A stretch of 64,000 nucleotides of DNA from Antedon mediterranea (lineage: Eukaryota; Echinodermata; Crinoidea; Comatulida; Antedonidae): contig NC_092677.1 of assembly GCF_964355755.1 (NCBI RefSeq), positions 24,152,101 through 24,216,100 on the forward strand. Direction: 5' to 3'. The translations under genes and the position numbers were made by a program. The notes under the pieces are model-generated. The model searched no databases and had not been told where the DNA came from. It saw only the letters and a list, made by a program, of their open reading frames with translations. Shown piece by piece: positions 36,493 to 48,887 of this stretch; the stretch's first letter is position 1; each line of letters starts with the position of its first letter.

Positions 36493-36570
36493 TGTAATGT
36501 CTGAATATCAAGCAGAAGATTCTGGGTTTGAATCTTAGTTGGGGTACCTTTTTCTCATTCTCATAGATTA
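36493..36570 (+). repeat. tRNA-derived SINE copy 2
   Basis: Shares ATATCAAGCAGAAG, the B-box-like ATTCTGGGTTTGAATC and the tail TTTTTCTCATTCTCATAG with 2983-3070. The A-box region is degenerate, so it is an older copy. Confidence 0.6.
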
Positions 36571-38558
36571 ATGATGAGTTTATTGATTTACATAATGTGT
36601 TACATCACTATGCGGTACATTTTTAATGCTAATGGATTTCGAATGGTTAACTTTATTTTATTTATTAAACTATTATAAAATAGTATTATGATTTCCGTGT
36701 GTTGATGGCAAACCAGCCCATGATATAAATTATACACATTTTGATATTATATCATGAATATTATTCATAATATTTTTTTTAAACATAAGGTTAGATAATT
36801 TTATGCAAATAAATTATAGCAACATATTTGTTCTTGATTGATTGTTTTCATTAAACTCCATTTAACTGATTTTTTAATGTTTTTTTTCTCCATCTGTTTT
36901 CACAGAACTGTAGCATGAGGTTTTAAAATTTGAAAATAATATAAAAAAAATAATGTAATTTTTATTTTGCCTAATAAGTTAAATTAATATTGTAGCATCT
37001 CATTAAACTTTCAGTCCAATGGATAATACAGTGTAAAACTAAAATGCATTCATGTTTTATACTAGGAATGTCAATTAAATCTGGCTTGGAATTTATCTTG
37101 TAAATATCAAGGAACAAAGATAGCTGAACTGCCCAAAACACCTGGCAAATGTAAGAAATCCTATTAAATACAAAGGTTGACCCAGTGACTCTTTTTATTA
37201 AAAATCTGATTAAAAATTATGTTAATGAATAAACAGAAATGCAGCTGTCTATTAATAAAGTATATAATAATATAGACAACTGATTGAACTGTGTTTTTTT
37301 ATGTTATGGGGGGGGGGGGGGGGGTGTAGGGTGATGTTTTTTTTATTATTATACTACTGTATTGTAGTAGGCGGCAAATTCTTGCTTACCTTATTTTTAG
37401 TAGTAAGTTTAGTTTTTGTTTCACTATTTTTTACAACTAACAAAGGTTTGGTCGATAGTGGCTAACAAAAAAGCACATTATAGCCTTGCTTAGCCTGACT
37501 TACTATACACATGAAAGCATCATAAAATATGTACAGTTGTTTATTGACCAAATTGTATAATAGCAATGTCTATTATATTATATTATTATTATAACAACTT
37601 TCAAATCAGTGTTGTTGTAGCATTAATTCATCTTGTTTAATGACAGCACCTTCATTCAAAATAATATTCCTAATGAACACACAATATTAATGAAATTCAG
37701 ATAAAACCTTATATCCTTATTAAATAAACAGGCAGTGACACCGGTACAATAGTAAGATTGATTGAGTCGTAGGCTGTTGAATATGTTCAATTGTTTTTTC
37801 TCTTTGATACACTTTAAAACGTGTGGTTGTTAATAAATAGTCACAATTCATTCTAGTTAAGTTTTGTTCTTTGATCATAAGTTGTGTAATTTATCCTATT
37901 GAGTTGGTTGTTGCCCTACTTCTTTGTTCCTGTGTTTTTTTTTCCATCTGAAGTGGCAAATGCCATACCTTAGAATGTTGGATCTATACTTTTACTTTAT
38001 ATGGCCAAGTAAGTATGTAATGAATTTAATATATTGTGAATAGAAAGATTTAGATAGAGTTTATGAGTGCGATGGTTCAAATAATTTCATGTACTGTATA
38101 TCAACTGCTGTCCTTATATAAGTTGATTTATGGTACACAATACATAAATATATATTATTCATAAACTCATAAATAGTTATGAAGACTATTGACCTGTTTT
38201 AAATTTTATAATAAATGCACAATATGGTATAACGAATAAAGACTTCTTTCCTTAGCCAAGTTTTTTAACTTGACTATTTCATTTTTATTGTACTGTACAC
38301 ACTAAAGTGACTCTAAGACTTCTCTAAATGTTCACGATTTTGTCCATGCAGATACTATAGAGATCAGGCAAATGATATTGCAATGCTATGGAACTGATAG
38401 AGGCATTTTTGTCAAAGTTGACCATGCCAGGCTAGGCTAAGTCAAAAGCATCCAGAGTGAAAATTACCCCAACAGTAGCCAAACCAGTCTTCCTCTAGCA
38501 TCTGTAGCTAGAATCTACATTTATATGTTTCTAAAACCAATACAATTACATTGTAAAG

Positions 38559-38690
38559 ATCTGTCTGCACAAACTAGTTTGACAAAAAAAAAGTGTCATG
38601 TGCCCAAATATGGTAGTGATTTTACAAAATCATCATCATAGGCACACCATATTTGTTGTCACATAAAGTTTGATAGTGTGAATGTGCTGA
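38559..38690. mobile_element. GTCTACACTATCAAAC MITE, copy 3
   Basis: Starts CTGTCTGCACAAACTAGTTT and has internal CCCAAATATGGTAGTGAT and a diverged right end AGTTTGATAGTGTGAATG. It shares the shortened left end (GTCTGCACAAACTAG) with the copy at 39633, so both belong to one subfamily. Confidence 0.68.
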
Positions 38691-39632
38691 CATCGCCCCA
38701 ATGTTACTTTACTGTAGTTTGACCAGGTCCTCATCAGTAATTCTATACTCGCTTTGAAAAGATTTCTGCCTTTATAAAATTTATCACTTGTGAAATATTA
38801 CTTTATTGATGTTCCTGCCATATTACACATATTGCTCTTAAATCTTCATTGCTATTTCTTGGCAAAGTTTTAATTAAGCACTTTTGTACGACTGGCCTCT
38901 CATTTGACTTGAAACAGACATTTATTTCAACTGGTACCAGTTATGTTTCTGTTGACCGAGAGATTTGGAAGTTGCCACATCAACACTGCCAACTGGTATA
39001 CTGTTTGTAGCCAGGAGTACACTGAAATTGCATTGTAAAGATGTACCTACAGTATGTGAATTCATTTCTCGCACAGTAGTAAACAATTGTCTGTTGATTC
39101 TGTGGTCTTTATGGAAATATCATGTTGAGAAAGATCTTAATAATTGGAACTACTGTACTTCTGAATAAACAATATTATTACTGAATTTTATTTTTATTCT
39201 GAACAAGCTATACTTTATTTTATATGCTTTTTTATTCATTTTGTTATTATTTATTTATAATACTCTTTGTTTTGTACTTGGTTATAATTAGCTTAATTGG
39301 TATTTGTTTATTTAAATTGATCTTGAAAGAACAAGATGTATTGGAAAGTTGATATATTCTTTTCTCAAACATGTGATCTTCAGACATCTTTGTTCAGATA
39401 CAATACTACCAATAAGTCTTTGCTGAATTCTTTTGCTGGCCTAACTCATGACCTCTGTCGTGACCTCTTGTGACATCGCTCTTGATTTAAATCATTCATC
39501 ATCATCTGCCTCATTATGATTTACTATTATGTGTTTTAATGTTGAAGAAAGAATGCAACATCAATGTATGTGGAATTTAGAAACATGAACATGGGACTAA
39601 CTGTGGATAAAATTTCAATAGCATATTCATGG

Positions 39633-39760
39633 AATCTGTCTGCACAAACTAGTTTGACAAAAAAAAGTGTGATATGCCCAAATCTGGCAGTGATATGCCC
39701 AAATATGGGCAAATCACATTTTTGTTGTCACAAAGTTTGATAGTGTAGACAAAGCTTTAG
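39633..39760. mobile_element. GTCTACACTATCAAAC MITE, copy 4
   Basis: Starts CTGTCTGCACAAACTAGTTT and ends AAAGTTTGATAGTGTAGAC. It lies about 490 bp upstream of exon C. Confidence 0.7.
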
Positions 39761-40252
39761 AATTGGTTAAAATCAAGTTTGTAGCTAATGGGGATCCAAG
39801 GGGGGTAAACCAACCCCTCGTTTTTTCTGAAGTGCCCTTTTTAAACTAGCTAGTAGAAGATGTGAAGGTGTAAACTAGCCTTGGTCATAACAATTTATGC
39901 CCCTTTTGAAGTACAACGAACCTTTCAATAACAATCCTGGCTATGGGCTTGAAAGTTTTTAATAATTTGTACTTTATAATACTGCACTGTACTGGTAATA
40001 TTTTGGAGTTAACGTTTGTCTGTTCACACAACTGGCACTATATTGGTGTTAATTTGGATCAGCTTACAGTAACTCAGTGTGTGTGAACAAAATCTTCTAT
40101 TCAGAACAAAATTATTTTTTTATCATAAGTTGTGCTGACTTTGTACAACATTTATATACAGTATACTGTAGATAGTAATATCTATTATAATTTGAGGTTA
40201 CTGGTATTTAATTAATTGTTATATTTAATGATTCCTTCTTCTGTTTTTACAG

Positions 40253-40471
40253 GTGGACTTACAGCCAAACCTCCACCTCTCACAGTAGTACCTGCCTCAT
40301 CTAACAAACCAACACGCACCACAGCAACTGTAACTCCTCTCAGTCAATCGGCAAGTACGATGACAGTTACTAGCGGCAACAGTTCCGGTAACAATGCCAT
40401 GAGTACAACGAGGACTTCAAGTTTTGCAGCAGCCTTACGTAAACTTGCTAAGAAAGCAACTGATATCCATG
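40253..40471 (+). CDS. GSE1: GSE1-like exon C (TRTTATV and SFAAALRKLAK blocks)
   Basis: The acceptor is TCTTCTGTTTTTACAG at 40252; the donor is GTATTT at 40472, weak at +5. The exon is 219 bp, phase 1 to phase 1, encoding 72 residues plus split glycines. It begins GGLTAKPPPLTVV, then TRTTATVTPLSQS, a Ser/Thr/Asn-rich linker, and SSFAAALRKLAKKATDIH (40417-40470). TRTTATV and SSFAAALRKLAK are near-identical to the N-terminus of vertebrate GSE1 as I know it and are the strongest identification in the window. The basic FAAALRKLAKK segment looks like a short amphipathic helix; its partner is not established here. Confidence 0.92.
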
Positions 40472-41002
40472 GTATTTATTACATTATATTCATTTGCTAA
40501 ATACTGTATTGTATACAAATTTAATTAGTTTGTTTGTTTTATTAGTTTCTCCACACATTCTAAAATAAAAGATAAAAATTACAAATTGCAAAAAGAAAAT
40601 TACAATAAACAAGAAAAACATAAAAAATGTGCGGATGGAGGTCGCGGACAACTTTAAGTCGTGACCACCAGTCAAAAAAAAATAAAAATAAATAATATTA
40701 AACAATCTTAATATTAAAGCTCATGTACAGGCATGAATTTTAATCTATCTGGTTAATTGTATATAAATCAAATATTTGTAATAGAAAAAAAACATGAATT
40801 TCCTTTAAAATGGTCAACTTCAAAATTTGGCAAAATTCGACAAAATCCTGCTATAAAAACCAGGAATTTTCAAAAGAAAAAACCCAACTAATATTTATAA
40901 ATTTGTTTATTTATTTGCTCTAAACATTTGTCACATATATGGCTCTTGAGTACATTTACAAAACCGGTGAAAGAATCTTTATGTTCTTGTATTTTACACA
41001 TT

Positions 41003-41095
41003 ACTACATGATGATGTCATACCACTACCATATTTGGGCATATAACTACCATATTTGGGCACATCAAATTTTTTTGTCAATAAAATTCAATCATG
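41003..41095. mobile_element. GTCTACACTATCAAAC MITE, partial copy 5
   Basis: Only the central part survives: CATGATGATGTCATACCACT and CCATATTTGGGCACATCAAA followed by TTTTTTTGTCA. Both ends are degraded. Confidence 0.55.
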
Positions 41096-42209
41096 TGGTA
41101 TTAATATTACATAGTAATGGTATGTGTTTAAAAAATATAAGAACATAAAGATTAAATTTGGATTATTAAGTTTTTGTTTCTATTTAACAAAAGTGTGTCA
41201 TTATTATATGGAATACACAGTAACTGAATAAAAAACAAAATAGGGTCATGTGATCTATACATTCAGACTAACACAGAATAAATTATGTGTTGCAAAATCA
41301 ATGAACTTTAACTTTATGAATATAAATTAAAATAAACAATAGACTAATATACTACAATAAAGTAGCCATATATCATTTATTGTAATGATAGAAAATAAAG
41401 CCAGATTGTAAAAAAAATGATTTATGAACTAAATCGCTAACAATCTGTGCACTCTGCAATCTATGTGACTCAAACAACCATAAAATGACATACCTTAAAA
41501 TAACAAAGTCATTAACAGAAGCTGAATATTCATTTAAATAAGAATTCAGAAGATTAATAACTTTAAAGCTAAGAAAAATTATGTCGGTAATAAATCTAAA
41601 TAGTTGTTACAGCAGGCCATTATCTACAATTGTTTCACCTTATACTTCAAGTCAACTGAACACTATAAATTATATATTCTTGCAAACAAAGGCTGTGTTT
41701 AGATCTTATACTTGTAATTTATTTCCTGTTAATGTTTATCTGTTCTTTTCCTAATATGATCATATCACCCACCTCTGACCTATGCCAGTTCTAATCACAT
41801 ACACAGGGTATCAGTTTATGACCTCTTCTTTGATCTTTGACCTTCCATGCTGTCAGTCTCCTTTCACTTCCTTTAATCAGTATCTGAACTAGTCTGAGGT
41901 CACAGGTCAACATTCAACTGATACCTATAAGGCTGCTGGTAAACAATGTACTGTACAACAATCCATATTCTATGGTGTACGATGACAAATTTAGGTGGGG
42001 AAGCGGGCTAGCGTTTGAATCAGAAACGTCCAATGGCGCAGTTAACCTAAACATAAATTTTAAAATGAATATTTAAACGGGATGGTTTGAGGAAGAAAAC
42101 TTTATTATATTTCTCCCAAGTCTAAATAACTATTTAAATATTAAAAGGAAATAAACCTGCAAACCTTTTTCTGGACAATAATAATTTATTTTCAAAAATT
42201 ACCTACCTT

Positions 42210-42431
42210 CCAGCTGCAGGCCTTGTCTTTTGAAAATTGTAGGTGTGCTACAAATTGCACTCCTCAATACATTCAGGGTTGCTTTAGTAGGTGTTCTGTT
42301 TGTATTTTGGTGTGCAAAAGTTTACCAAATTTAAGCGTGTTGTAAATCGCACTCCTCAAGGGCAGTTTAGGAGTGTGTTAGGTGAGTGATCGCTCTCGCT
42401 GCTCGCCTTAGAAGACAAGGCCTGCAGCTGG
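42210..42431. mobile_element. MITE with CAGCTGCAGGCCTTGTCTT ends
   Basis: CCAGCTGCAGGCCTTGTCTT at the left is mirrored by AAGACAAGGCCTGCAGCTGG at the right, a 20-bp perfect inverted repeat over 222 bp. Interior CACTCCTCAA words occur twice. No clear target duplication. Confidence 0.7.
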
Positions 42432-43083
42432 GTGTAAAGGTTTAGGTTAGATTTGTTTTGTTTTTAAATGGGTCAATGTCAACATCCCTGAAATTTATCT
42501 ATTAGACTTTGGTATATAACCTATTTATTACAAAAACTGTGGATCATATCTAAAATATTTATACAATTATGGAGGAAATAAGACTTTTATTGGCAAATGT
42601 TCATTAGCATAACAATACATAACACAATGGCGAAAACAAAGAACACAATACTATTATTGTTTATGCATTGTCTACTGTGTTGTAAATTAATGTAAAACCT
42701 GGATATAATAGTTTAATGTATAGGTAACTACATGTTAACTACTAGTTAACTGAGTAATTAACTAGGTTAAGTGTTAATTAACTGGTTGGAAGACCAAATG
42801 TATAAATTGTTTAACTACCAAACTGGTTAGTTACAGTACATTAATGCTACTTCGTGCTTAGTATTAATATATAAATATACTTTGTCTTGGGAGTTTCTGG
42901 TTAAAACTATGAGCAGCCAGAGGTGCCTGAAATAGTAGTCCTAATATTATTTGCTGAGAGACTTTAGTTAATCGGGCTTTAGTTCAGGAGGCTAATAATA
43001 ATTGATACAGTATCTAGTCAGGCTAGGTTTCATAGAAGTTTTTTTCCCCTAATAACAGTTTTGAAAATGTTATAATCTTTCAG

Positions 43084-43256
43084 ATGAACCTGCATGTGAT
43101 ACGTCGCCCTCTGCAGCAAGCCGTAATTCCACCCCTTCCCATAGCGTGAAATCATCGCACATTGTGCCACCACAACATATGATTCCTACCAGTACACCTC
43201 CTGTTGTTACTATCGCCCCAACACAAACTGCAAACCATGGATTGGACAGCAAAAGG
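43084..43256 (+). CDS. GSE1: GSE1-like exon D (STPPVVTIAPT block)
   Basis: The acceptor is ATAATCTTTCAG at 43083 and the donor GTATGT at 43257. It enters in phase 1 (G+AT gives Asp) and leaves in phase 0; 173 bp. The peptide starts DEPACDTSPSAASRNSTPS, passes HIVPPQHMIP and reaches STPPVVTIAPTQT (43191-43229). Vertebrate GSE1 has an acidic/Ser-rich linker, a VPPGG-like step and STPPVVTIAPTKT at the same distance from the FAAALRKLAK block, so both order and spacing are conserved. Ser/Thr-Pro sites are frequent, as in a disordered, phosphorylated co-repressor scaffold. Confidence 0.92.
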
Positions 43257-44612
43257 GTATGTATCAATTAATTAAAACGGTATAATGCACAAAACCTCCT
43301 TCACATTATCAATACCAACCATGGTCATTTTTTTACCAAACACCTATAGAAAGATACCGCCATGTTGCAGCTTTAGTAATCAGCGCAGTTTTACCAGGTA
43401 CCCTGTACACCTGGGTGGAAAGAGGCAAACATACAAGCAATGTAATGGTTCATAAACCAAAGCTATACGAACTTTCTCTTATGTCATAATAGTCTAATCA
43501 GACTGAGTCTAATTATAACTGTCAATTATAATAAAAATATATTTGGTTACCGAAAGGTGTAATATTTGATAAATTGCTACTGTAAACCACCCTGTAATTT
43601 AGCAAACATTATCCTCATTAGCATGTGTTAGTCAATGACAAGGGGAAACAGTGATGTCATAAACAACATTGTGATTTTAATATAATAATGCTATTAAATT
43701 AGATTCAAGGTTTCAATGGTGTAAAGACCTTGGCACTTGATTGAAAACTGGATATGATGAGTGGCAAGTGTACAATATATCTCTGTTTATTAATAACACA
43801 TTGAGCGTGCAGATCCACTGGGTGTGTCAATGAAAACCATAGAGTAGGAATAAAAGAAAAGATTTCTTAAAAATACACTGGTTTGAATGAGTCAATAAAA
43901 AGAAGCTTAAAGGTTATCACACCTATTTGTTATTGTTCTCTGTAGTACTTGTTTTGAACATATTAAATAGGATTGTTATATTGTAATTCACTATGTAAAC
44001 TTATTTTCATTGAAGAGCTAGATAAAAAAACTGCCGTCCCCTCCCCATGCTCTAACAATTTCGAGTCTATTATGTGTTATTATCTATATATTTATTGTCC
44101 CTGGTGGTTAATGTTCATCGCTTGTTTGCTTACTATCAGTAAAAAGAGCACATCGGTATTGAACCTGTCACTTCTAAATTTAAAAACCATACATATGTCA
44201 AATTGTGCTGTTCAACTGGTCTTTATCCAACAACAAATTGGAAACATTATTTTAATTGCATTTCAATCATCAATGGAATGTTCTATTTAATATCATCGTA
44301 ATAAAACATTCTCTTCTCACATTTTATAATAAAAAAATCTATTATAGAAAATATGAAATATTAATAATTAAATCTGTATAATTAAATATGATACTTGTTG
44401 TCACTATGTAAATAATTCAGTCAGAGAAGTAGTGCGATATAATTGGAACGAAGTATTATTAATTTTCTTTTGAGAAAACTCACCCAAGAAAAACTATTTT
44501 AATATTGGACATGCAAATATTAATTTTCACGTTAAAACTGTAACAATTTATTGAGGAATAGGGTTTTTTTTTTGTTCAAAAGCAAAGTAAAAACAACATG
44601 AGTAGGCAAGAC

Positions 44613-45245
44613 TTAAAGCCCCATTCCCTACGTTTTTTAGATCTAATTTAAGATCACAAACTATATTTAATGTAAAAATAATACTACATGGTCCTATTGC
44701 GATAACTTTTTTTGTCTTTAAACGGTTAAAAATGTGAAAAATAAGTCGATTTTAATAATTATAGCGGCCCGCTATAAATCCCAAAATGCATTGCGCGCGT
44801 ATTGATATTTTTGTTTTTCACCTGTAATTCGCCCACTTTTCGATCGATCGTGAGGCCAAAACAAATGGAAGACTCCTAACTTTTCAGCGAAAATATCGGG
44901 TTTTCCCCAATTTGTATCAACGGAGTCTGGCAAAAATAGAAAGACAATTAATGCAGCAACTATACAACGTCAGGCTAGGTATATAGCTAGCGTACGATGT
45001 TCGTACGTTACCGATGATTACCAGCTAGGCCTAAAAACTAAGCCTAGCCAGGCTAGGCCTAAGACCGTCCACGAGAGGTCGATCGCCGCGAGCTACTTAG
45101 GTAGTGCATTGTTTCTCACTTTTTATCATAATTTACCATAAAACGTACATTTAAGACAAGGAATGACATGGTTTAATGTTTTTAAAGTGATATATATGTA
45201 TTATTTTCCAAAAAACGTCCAAAATTGCAGGGAAGGGGTCTTTAA
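44613..45245 (+). mobile_element. TTAA-flanked MITE, copy 3
   Basis: TTAA at 44613-44616 and 45242-45245. The interior follows copy 1 almost base for base (AAAGCCCCATTCCCTACG start, CCCACTTTTCGATCGATCG middle, TTGCAGGGAAGGGG end), implying recent amplification of this subfamily. Confidence 0.82.
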
Positions 45246-45255
45246 ACAATTCAAA

Positions 45256-46105
45256 TACCGTATATTTCGGTGTATAAGTCGCACTTTTGACACGCAAATT
45301 TGACCTCTAAATTAAGGGTGCGTCTTATACACCGAACATAAATGCCTCACCACACAGATTGTACATAATCGTCACCTTGTTGGCACAGCTAGGCCTGAGT
45401 AGGCTAGGCCTAGACTAGCTACAGTGTAATAACGTAACGACAACCTGCTTCTGCCTAGTTTTCAAGGCATTTTAGCGTGATGTTATACTAAATATGATGA
45501 AAAGATTTGTTCATTATAGAGCTGTTTTAGGCGCTCCGATAAAATTTAATTTGTAAACGTTTACGATTGGAATGTATTTATTTATAGTTATACACATGAT
45601 CGCCGACCGCCGTACCCCTAGCGCAAGCCCTTTGCGGCCACATGGTGTACGGTATTCGACTAGGATATTCTTCAGTTGATTATAGCATGGACCTAGCGTA
45701 TACACTTCTCGGATACATAGATACTAATCGAATACGATTGTCCGTGAAAACGTGCGCCCTCTCGAAATGATCGAGCGAGGCTAGCCCACACACGTGCGTG
45801 TTTTACACACACGGTCATGCACTCGATGTTGCGGGTGCGAAACTCATGAATAACAAGTTAGAAAGAACTTGTTGAGGCTGGGCGCGGCCGAGCCTAGGTA
45901 AGAAAAAACCTAAATAAAGGACGCCGTTGTAGATATAACAAAATATATTATTACAATATATTGATTACAATTTAATACAAAATTGTTTTGATGAAATATA
46001 AGGTGCGTCTTATACATCGACGATATAAAAAATACCGATATTTTACTCTCAGTTAGGGGGTGCGTCTTATACACAGGTGCAACTTATACACCGAAATATA
46101 CGGTA
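45256..46105. mobile_element. 850-bp element with ACCGTATATTTCGGTGTATA ends
   Basis: TA at 45256 and 46104 flanks CCGTATATTTCGGTGTATAA and its inverse TTATACACCGAAATATACGG. The subterminal GGGTGCGTCTTATACACCGA is repeated near the right end as GGGTGCGTCTTATACAC. Ends of this style occur in DNA transposons of many animals. No transposase is visible; minus-strand ORF 45514-45705 is not convincing. Confidence 0.75.
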
Positions 46106-46870
46106 GTAAAATTACTACAAGTTTCATTTATGCAATCTATAATGTACAGTAGATGCATACCAATTGAAAGAAATATCTCCATTTTATCTCATCAAGAATT
46201 TTAGATTTGAGGGAAACAACTAGCCTTTTTTATCTACTTGGAAACACTATTATATACTTTAAATATAATTTTCCTAATCTACCATATTTTTATACATCTA
46301 CCAAATAATTGTACATATTACTTTACTGTTATTATTCATATCACTTTATTATATGTAATTATTGATTTCAATGTCTTTGTGTTTAGAAGCTTTCTTTATT
46401 GATACAACAGCTACTCTGACCTCCCAGAGTACAGTAGATGTTTTATAGCACTGGCACTATTGTGTTTAGACATTTAAACATTATTGTCTGATAGGTGAAC
46501 AAAGACTATGAGAAGCAACAGCCTAATAAAGGCCAATCTAGCAAATTATCGCTTACAGCCTGTGTAACCAACAGATATTAGTTTTCAAAATAAATGCGAG
46601 GTTCGTGTATTGTCATTGTTTAATATTAATTTATTATGTTATTTTATTCTTTGGCTCAACTCCTACGATACATTTTTTTGATCGATCATATGGAAATTTA
46701 AAGAAAAATGTGCTAGCTATATGATATGAATATTTTAGTGAGTCAGGGTTGATTGAAATATATATATATTTTTTTATTTTTATATATTTTTTTAATATTT
46801 TTTTTATTTATATATCATATTTTCATATATCATTTGAGTCATGAACAAGAAATTAGAACATATTGAAAAC

Positions 46871-47050
46871 TAAATCCTATTTATTATCACTGTGCGTGCA
46901 ACCAAAATAGATATGATAGCCCAGAGTGCTATATTAAATCCTATTTATTATCACAGTGCGCGAGTGCAACCAAAATGGGTATGGTAGCACGCAGTGTTAA
47001 AATAAATCCTATTTTTTACCATTGTGCGCGAGTTCAATCAAAGAAACTCC
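46871..47050. repeat. Three-copy tandem repeat (64-68 bp)
   Basis: TAAATCCTATTTATTATCAC recurs at 46871, 46935 and 47003, each followed by GTGCG(C/T)G and a CAACCAAAAT- or CAATCAAAG-type word. The three units differ by several bases. Confidence 0.7.
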
Positions 47051-47711
47051 TCACAATAACAAACACATAAATTATCTAAATCTTCTATATAGGAGTTTTT
47101 ATAGAAGAGTCAATTATTTACTGTATATTATAGATTCTTTTGATTGGAGGATTGTCGGTCACATGAATTCAATAACTACTCCATTGAACTTGTTTGTCAT
47201 TGTAGTGGGTTTTATATAGTCGGTTCCGAGCGTATGCTTTCTCTGGCGTATTAAATCCACGAGACCGTACACTGACTGTCAAAATGATTCCACATACAAA
47301 AGTATACAATATTCAACTAAACTTTTATTTCTTGTAACTCAGAATTAATACAACTTTCTATCAGACTAGACCTTTCTTCTCTATACGTCTTTCTTCTATC
47401 CTCTAATATTCTCTTCTCCTCTAATATTTATAACAGTTTACTACTTATACTTGACATGCAAATTAGGGGCTTCTGAGGAGAATCAAATGTTGCCTCCAAA
47501 AGTTTCCCACCAAAATACTATACTATTCTGATTGGCTCATAAATTAAGCAGACCTAGTCTGAAACATCCTTTATCTAACCACAGGAAATCAGATACATAA
47601 TATTATGACAGTCATCAAGAGTGCAATTTTGTTATGCGAGTGCAATATCCTTTGTGTCCATTGAATTTTGTTATATATGCATGTTCATCCTAGTTACACC
47701 ATGAGCTAGCT

Positions 47712-48763
47712 GGGTGTCACGAAAGCTAAGACCACGAAAGCTCAGACCCCCTAAGACCTAAGATCACGAAAGCTAAGACCCAACACCTAAGATTACAAAT
47801 ATTTATCTTTCGCACCCGCCTTGTATTTTAACTCCCAACATTTATTCTGAATACCACACCTTAGAATTGGCACTTTCATGAAAAAGAATCACATAAAAAG
47901 TAACAAATACATTTTTAAATTGATGATTTTACAGACGTTTTTCTCGCACACAAAATGACTAGCCTACAGTACAGTAGGCCTACCCCATGGGCCATGTTCA
48001 ATGTTTTTGTTTCTATGGAACGTCAAAAGAGCAAAAATTATATAGAGGGCTGAAAACTCTGTGGAGTCCATCTACAGTGTGGATAGAACAATGTAAAATT
48101 AAAATGGCAATGATAATAGTATAATCATGCAAGTACGAAGAAATAAATACTGGCTAATAAATTTTAATTTAAAAATCATGATAAGTTTTTTTGTTTCGTT
48201 TTCTTTCTGTTTTTATACTTGTTTTGTACTATTATTGTTGCTCTTTTGGCGCTCCATAGAAACAAAAACATTGAGCATGGGGAGCTCGAGGAGTTACATT
48301 ACAGTATACAAAGAAACACATCTGTAAAATCATCAATTTAAAGGATTTATTTATTTGTTATTATGTGTTTCTCCTAATTTTAAAGTGTGGTGTTCAGGAT
48401 AAAGTTAGTCAACAAATTTGGAGTCAAAATACAAGAAAGGCAGGTGCGTAAGAAAAACATCCTCTGAACCAACACAATGGAGTAAATATATACCAACAAA
48501 CAACCTGTCAAGTTTGTTTGTTGTAAAGAAAAAATATACATTTACTCAACGGGCGAAAATAATGTGAGTTTATCTATGTTTTGCGGTAGTTTATGGTAAT
48601 AAATTAAACCTACTGTGTTTAAAATTATGTATGGATAAACAAGTATTGTTTTTAAGCTGTAGTATATCTTAGTATTTGTAATCTTAGGTGTTGGGTCTTA
48701 GCTTTCGTGATCTTAGGTCTTAGGGGGGTCTGAGCTTTCGTGGTCTTAGGTTTTGTGACACCC
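47712..48763. mobile_element. Mutator-like non-autonomous element with 10-bp TSD
   Basis: The 10-bp word TGAGCTAGCT is present immediately left (47702-47711) and right (48764-48773). Between them lie inverted ends of about 90 bp, starting GGGTGTCACGAAAGCTAAGA at the left and, reverse-complemented, GGGTGTCACAAAACCTAAGA at the right; the CACGAAAGCTAAGACC word repeats inside each end. The inverted relationship continues weakly into the centre (TTTTTGTTTCTATGGAAC versus TCCATAGAAACAAAAACA). Long terminal inverted repeats with a 9-10 bp duplication are the hallmark of MULEs. No MURA transposase is present. Confidence 0.8.
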
Positions 48764-48887
48764 TGAGCTAGCTAGACTGTTGATCACATTCGAAAATCAA
48801 CTGATGTGTGTGCCGTCTATATTTGTCACTACCCCTCATCCAAAATTGGAGCAGCTGCATTTTTAATTTGTTTATAGGCCTATCCAC

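Larger units (their letters stand above)
28360..40252 (+). other. GSE1: Intron B-C (11.9 kb)
   Basis: Intron between consensus donor GTAAGT and acceptor TTTTTACAG. It contains a degenerate repeat at 29.58-30.2 kb, a Sox-Oct composite motif, a LINE RT fragment, a hairpin at 34.48 kb, MITE fragments and a SINE. Stretches 28370-29570, 31000-32200, 33260-34470, 34800-35510, 35690-36480 and 36570-38550 hold no other supported feature. 37308-37324 is a short poly-G run. Confidence 0.82.
40472..43083 (+). other. GSE1: Intron C-D (2.6 kb)
   Basis: Intron between a weak GTATTT donor and an ATCTTTCAG acceptor. It carries an A-rich segment at 40540-40700, a MITE fragment near 41003-41095 and a foldback element at 42210-42431. 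The rest (41100-42200 and 42440-43080) is AT-rich and featureless apart from a run of GTTAACT-like steps near 42725-42790. Confidence 0.85.

Noticed and set aside
41760-41960. Cluster of TGACCT nuclear-receptor half-sites (also near 17430 and 51240-51310)
   Set aside because: Half-sites are short and common, spacing is irregular, and no conservation can be shown here.
43973-44290. Plus-strand ORF of 105 residues in the D-E intron
   Set aside because: No family resemblance, no codon bias apparent, and no splice or promoter support; chance ORF in AT-rich DNA.
47220-47600. Possible LTR-like segment
   Set aside because: Pyrimidine-rich with no paired LTR, primer-binding site or coding region in the window.
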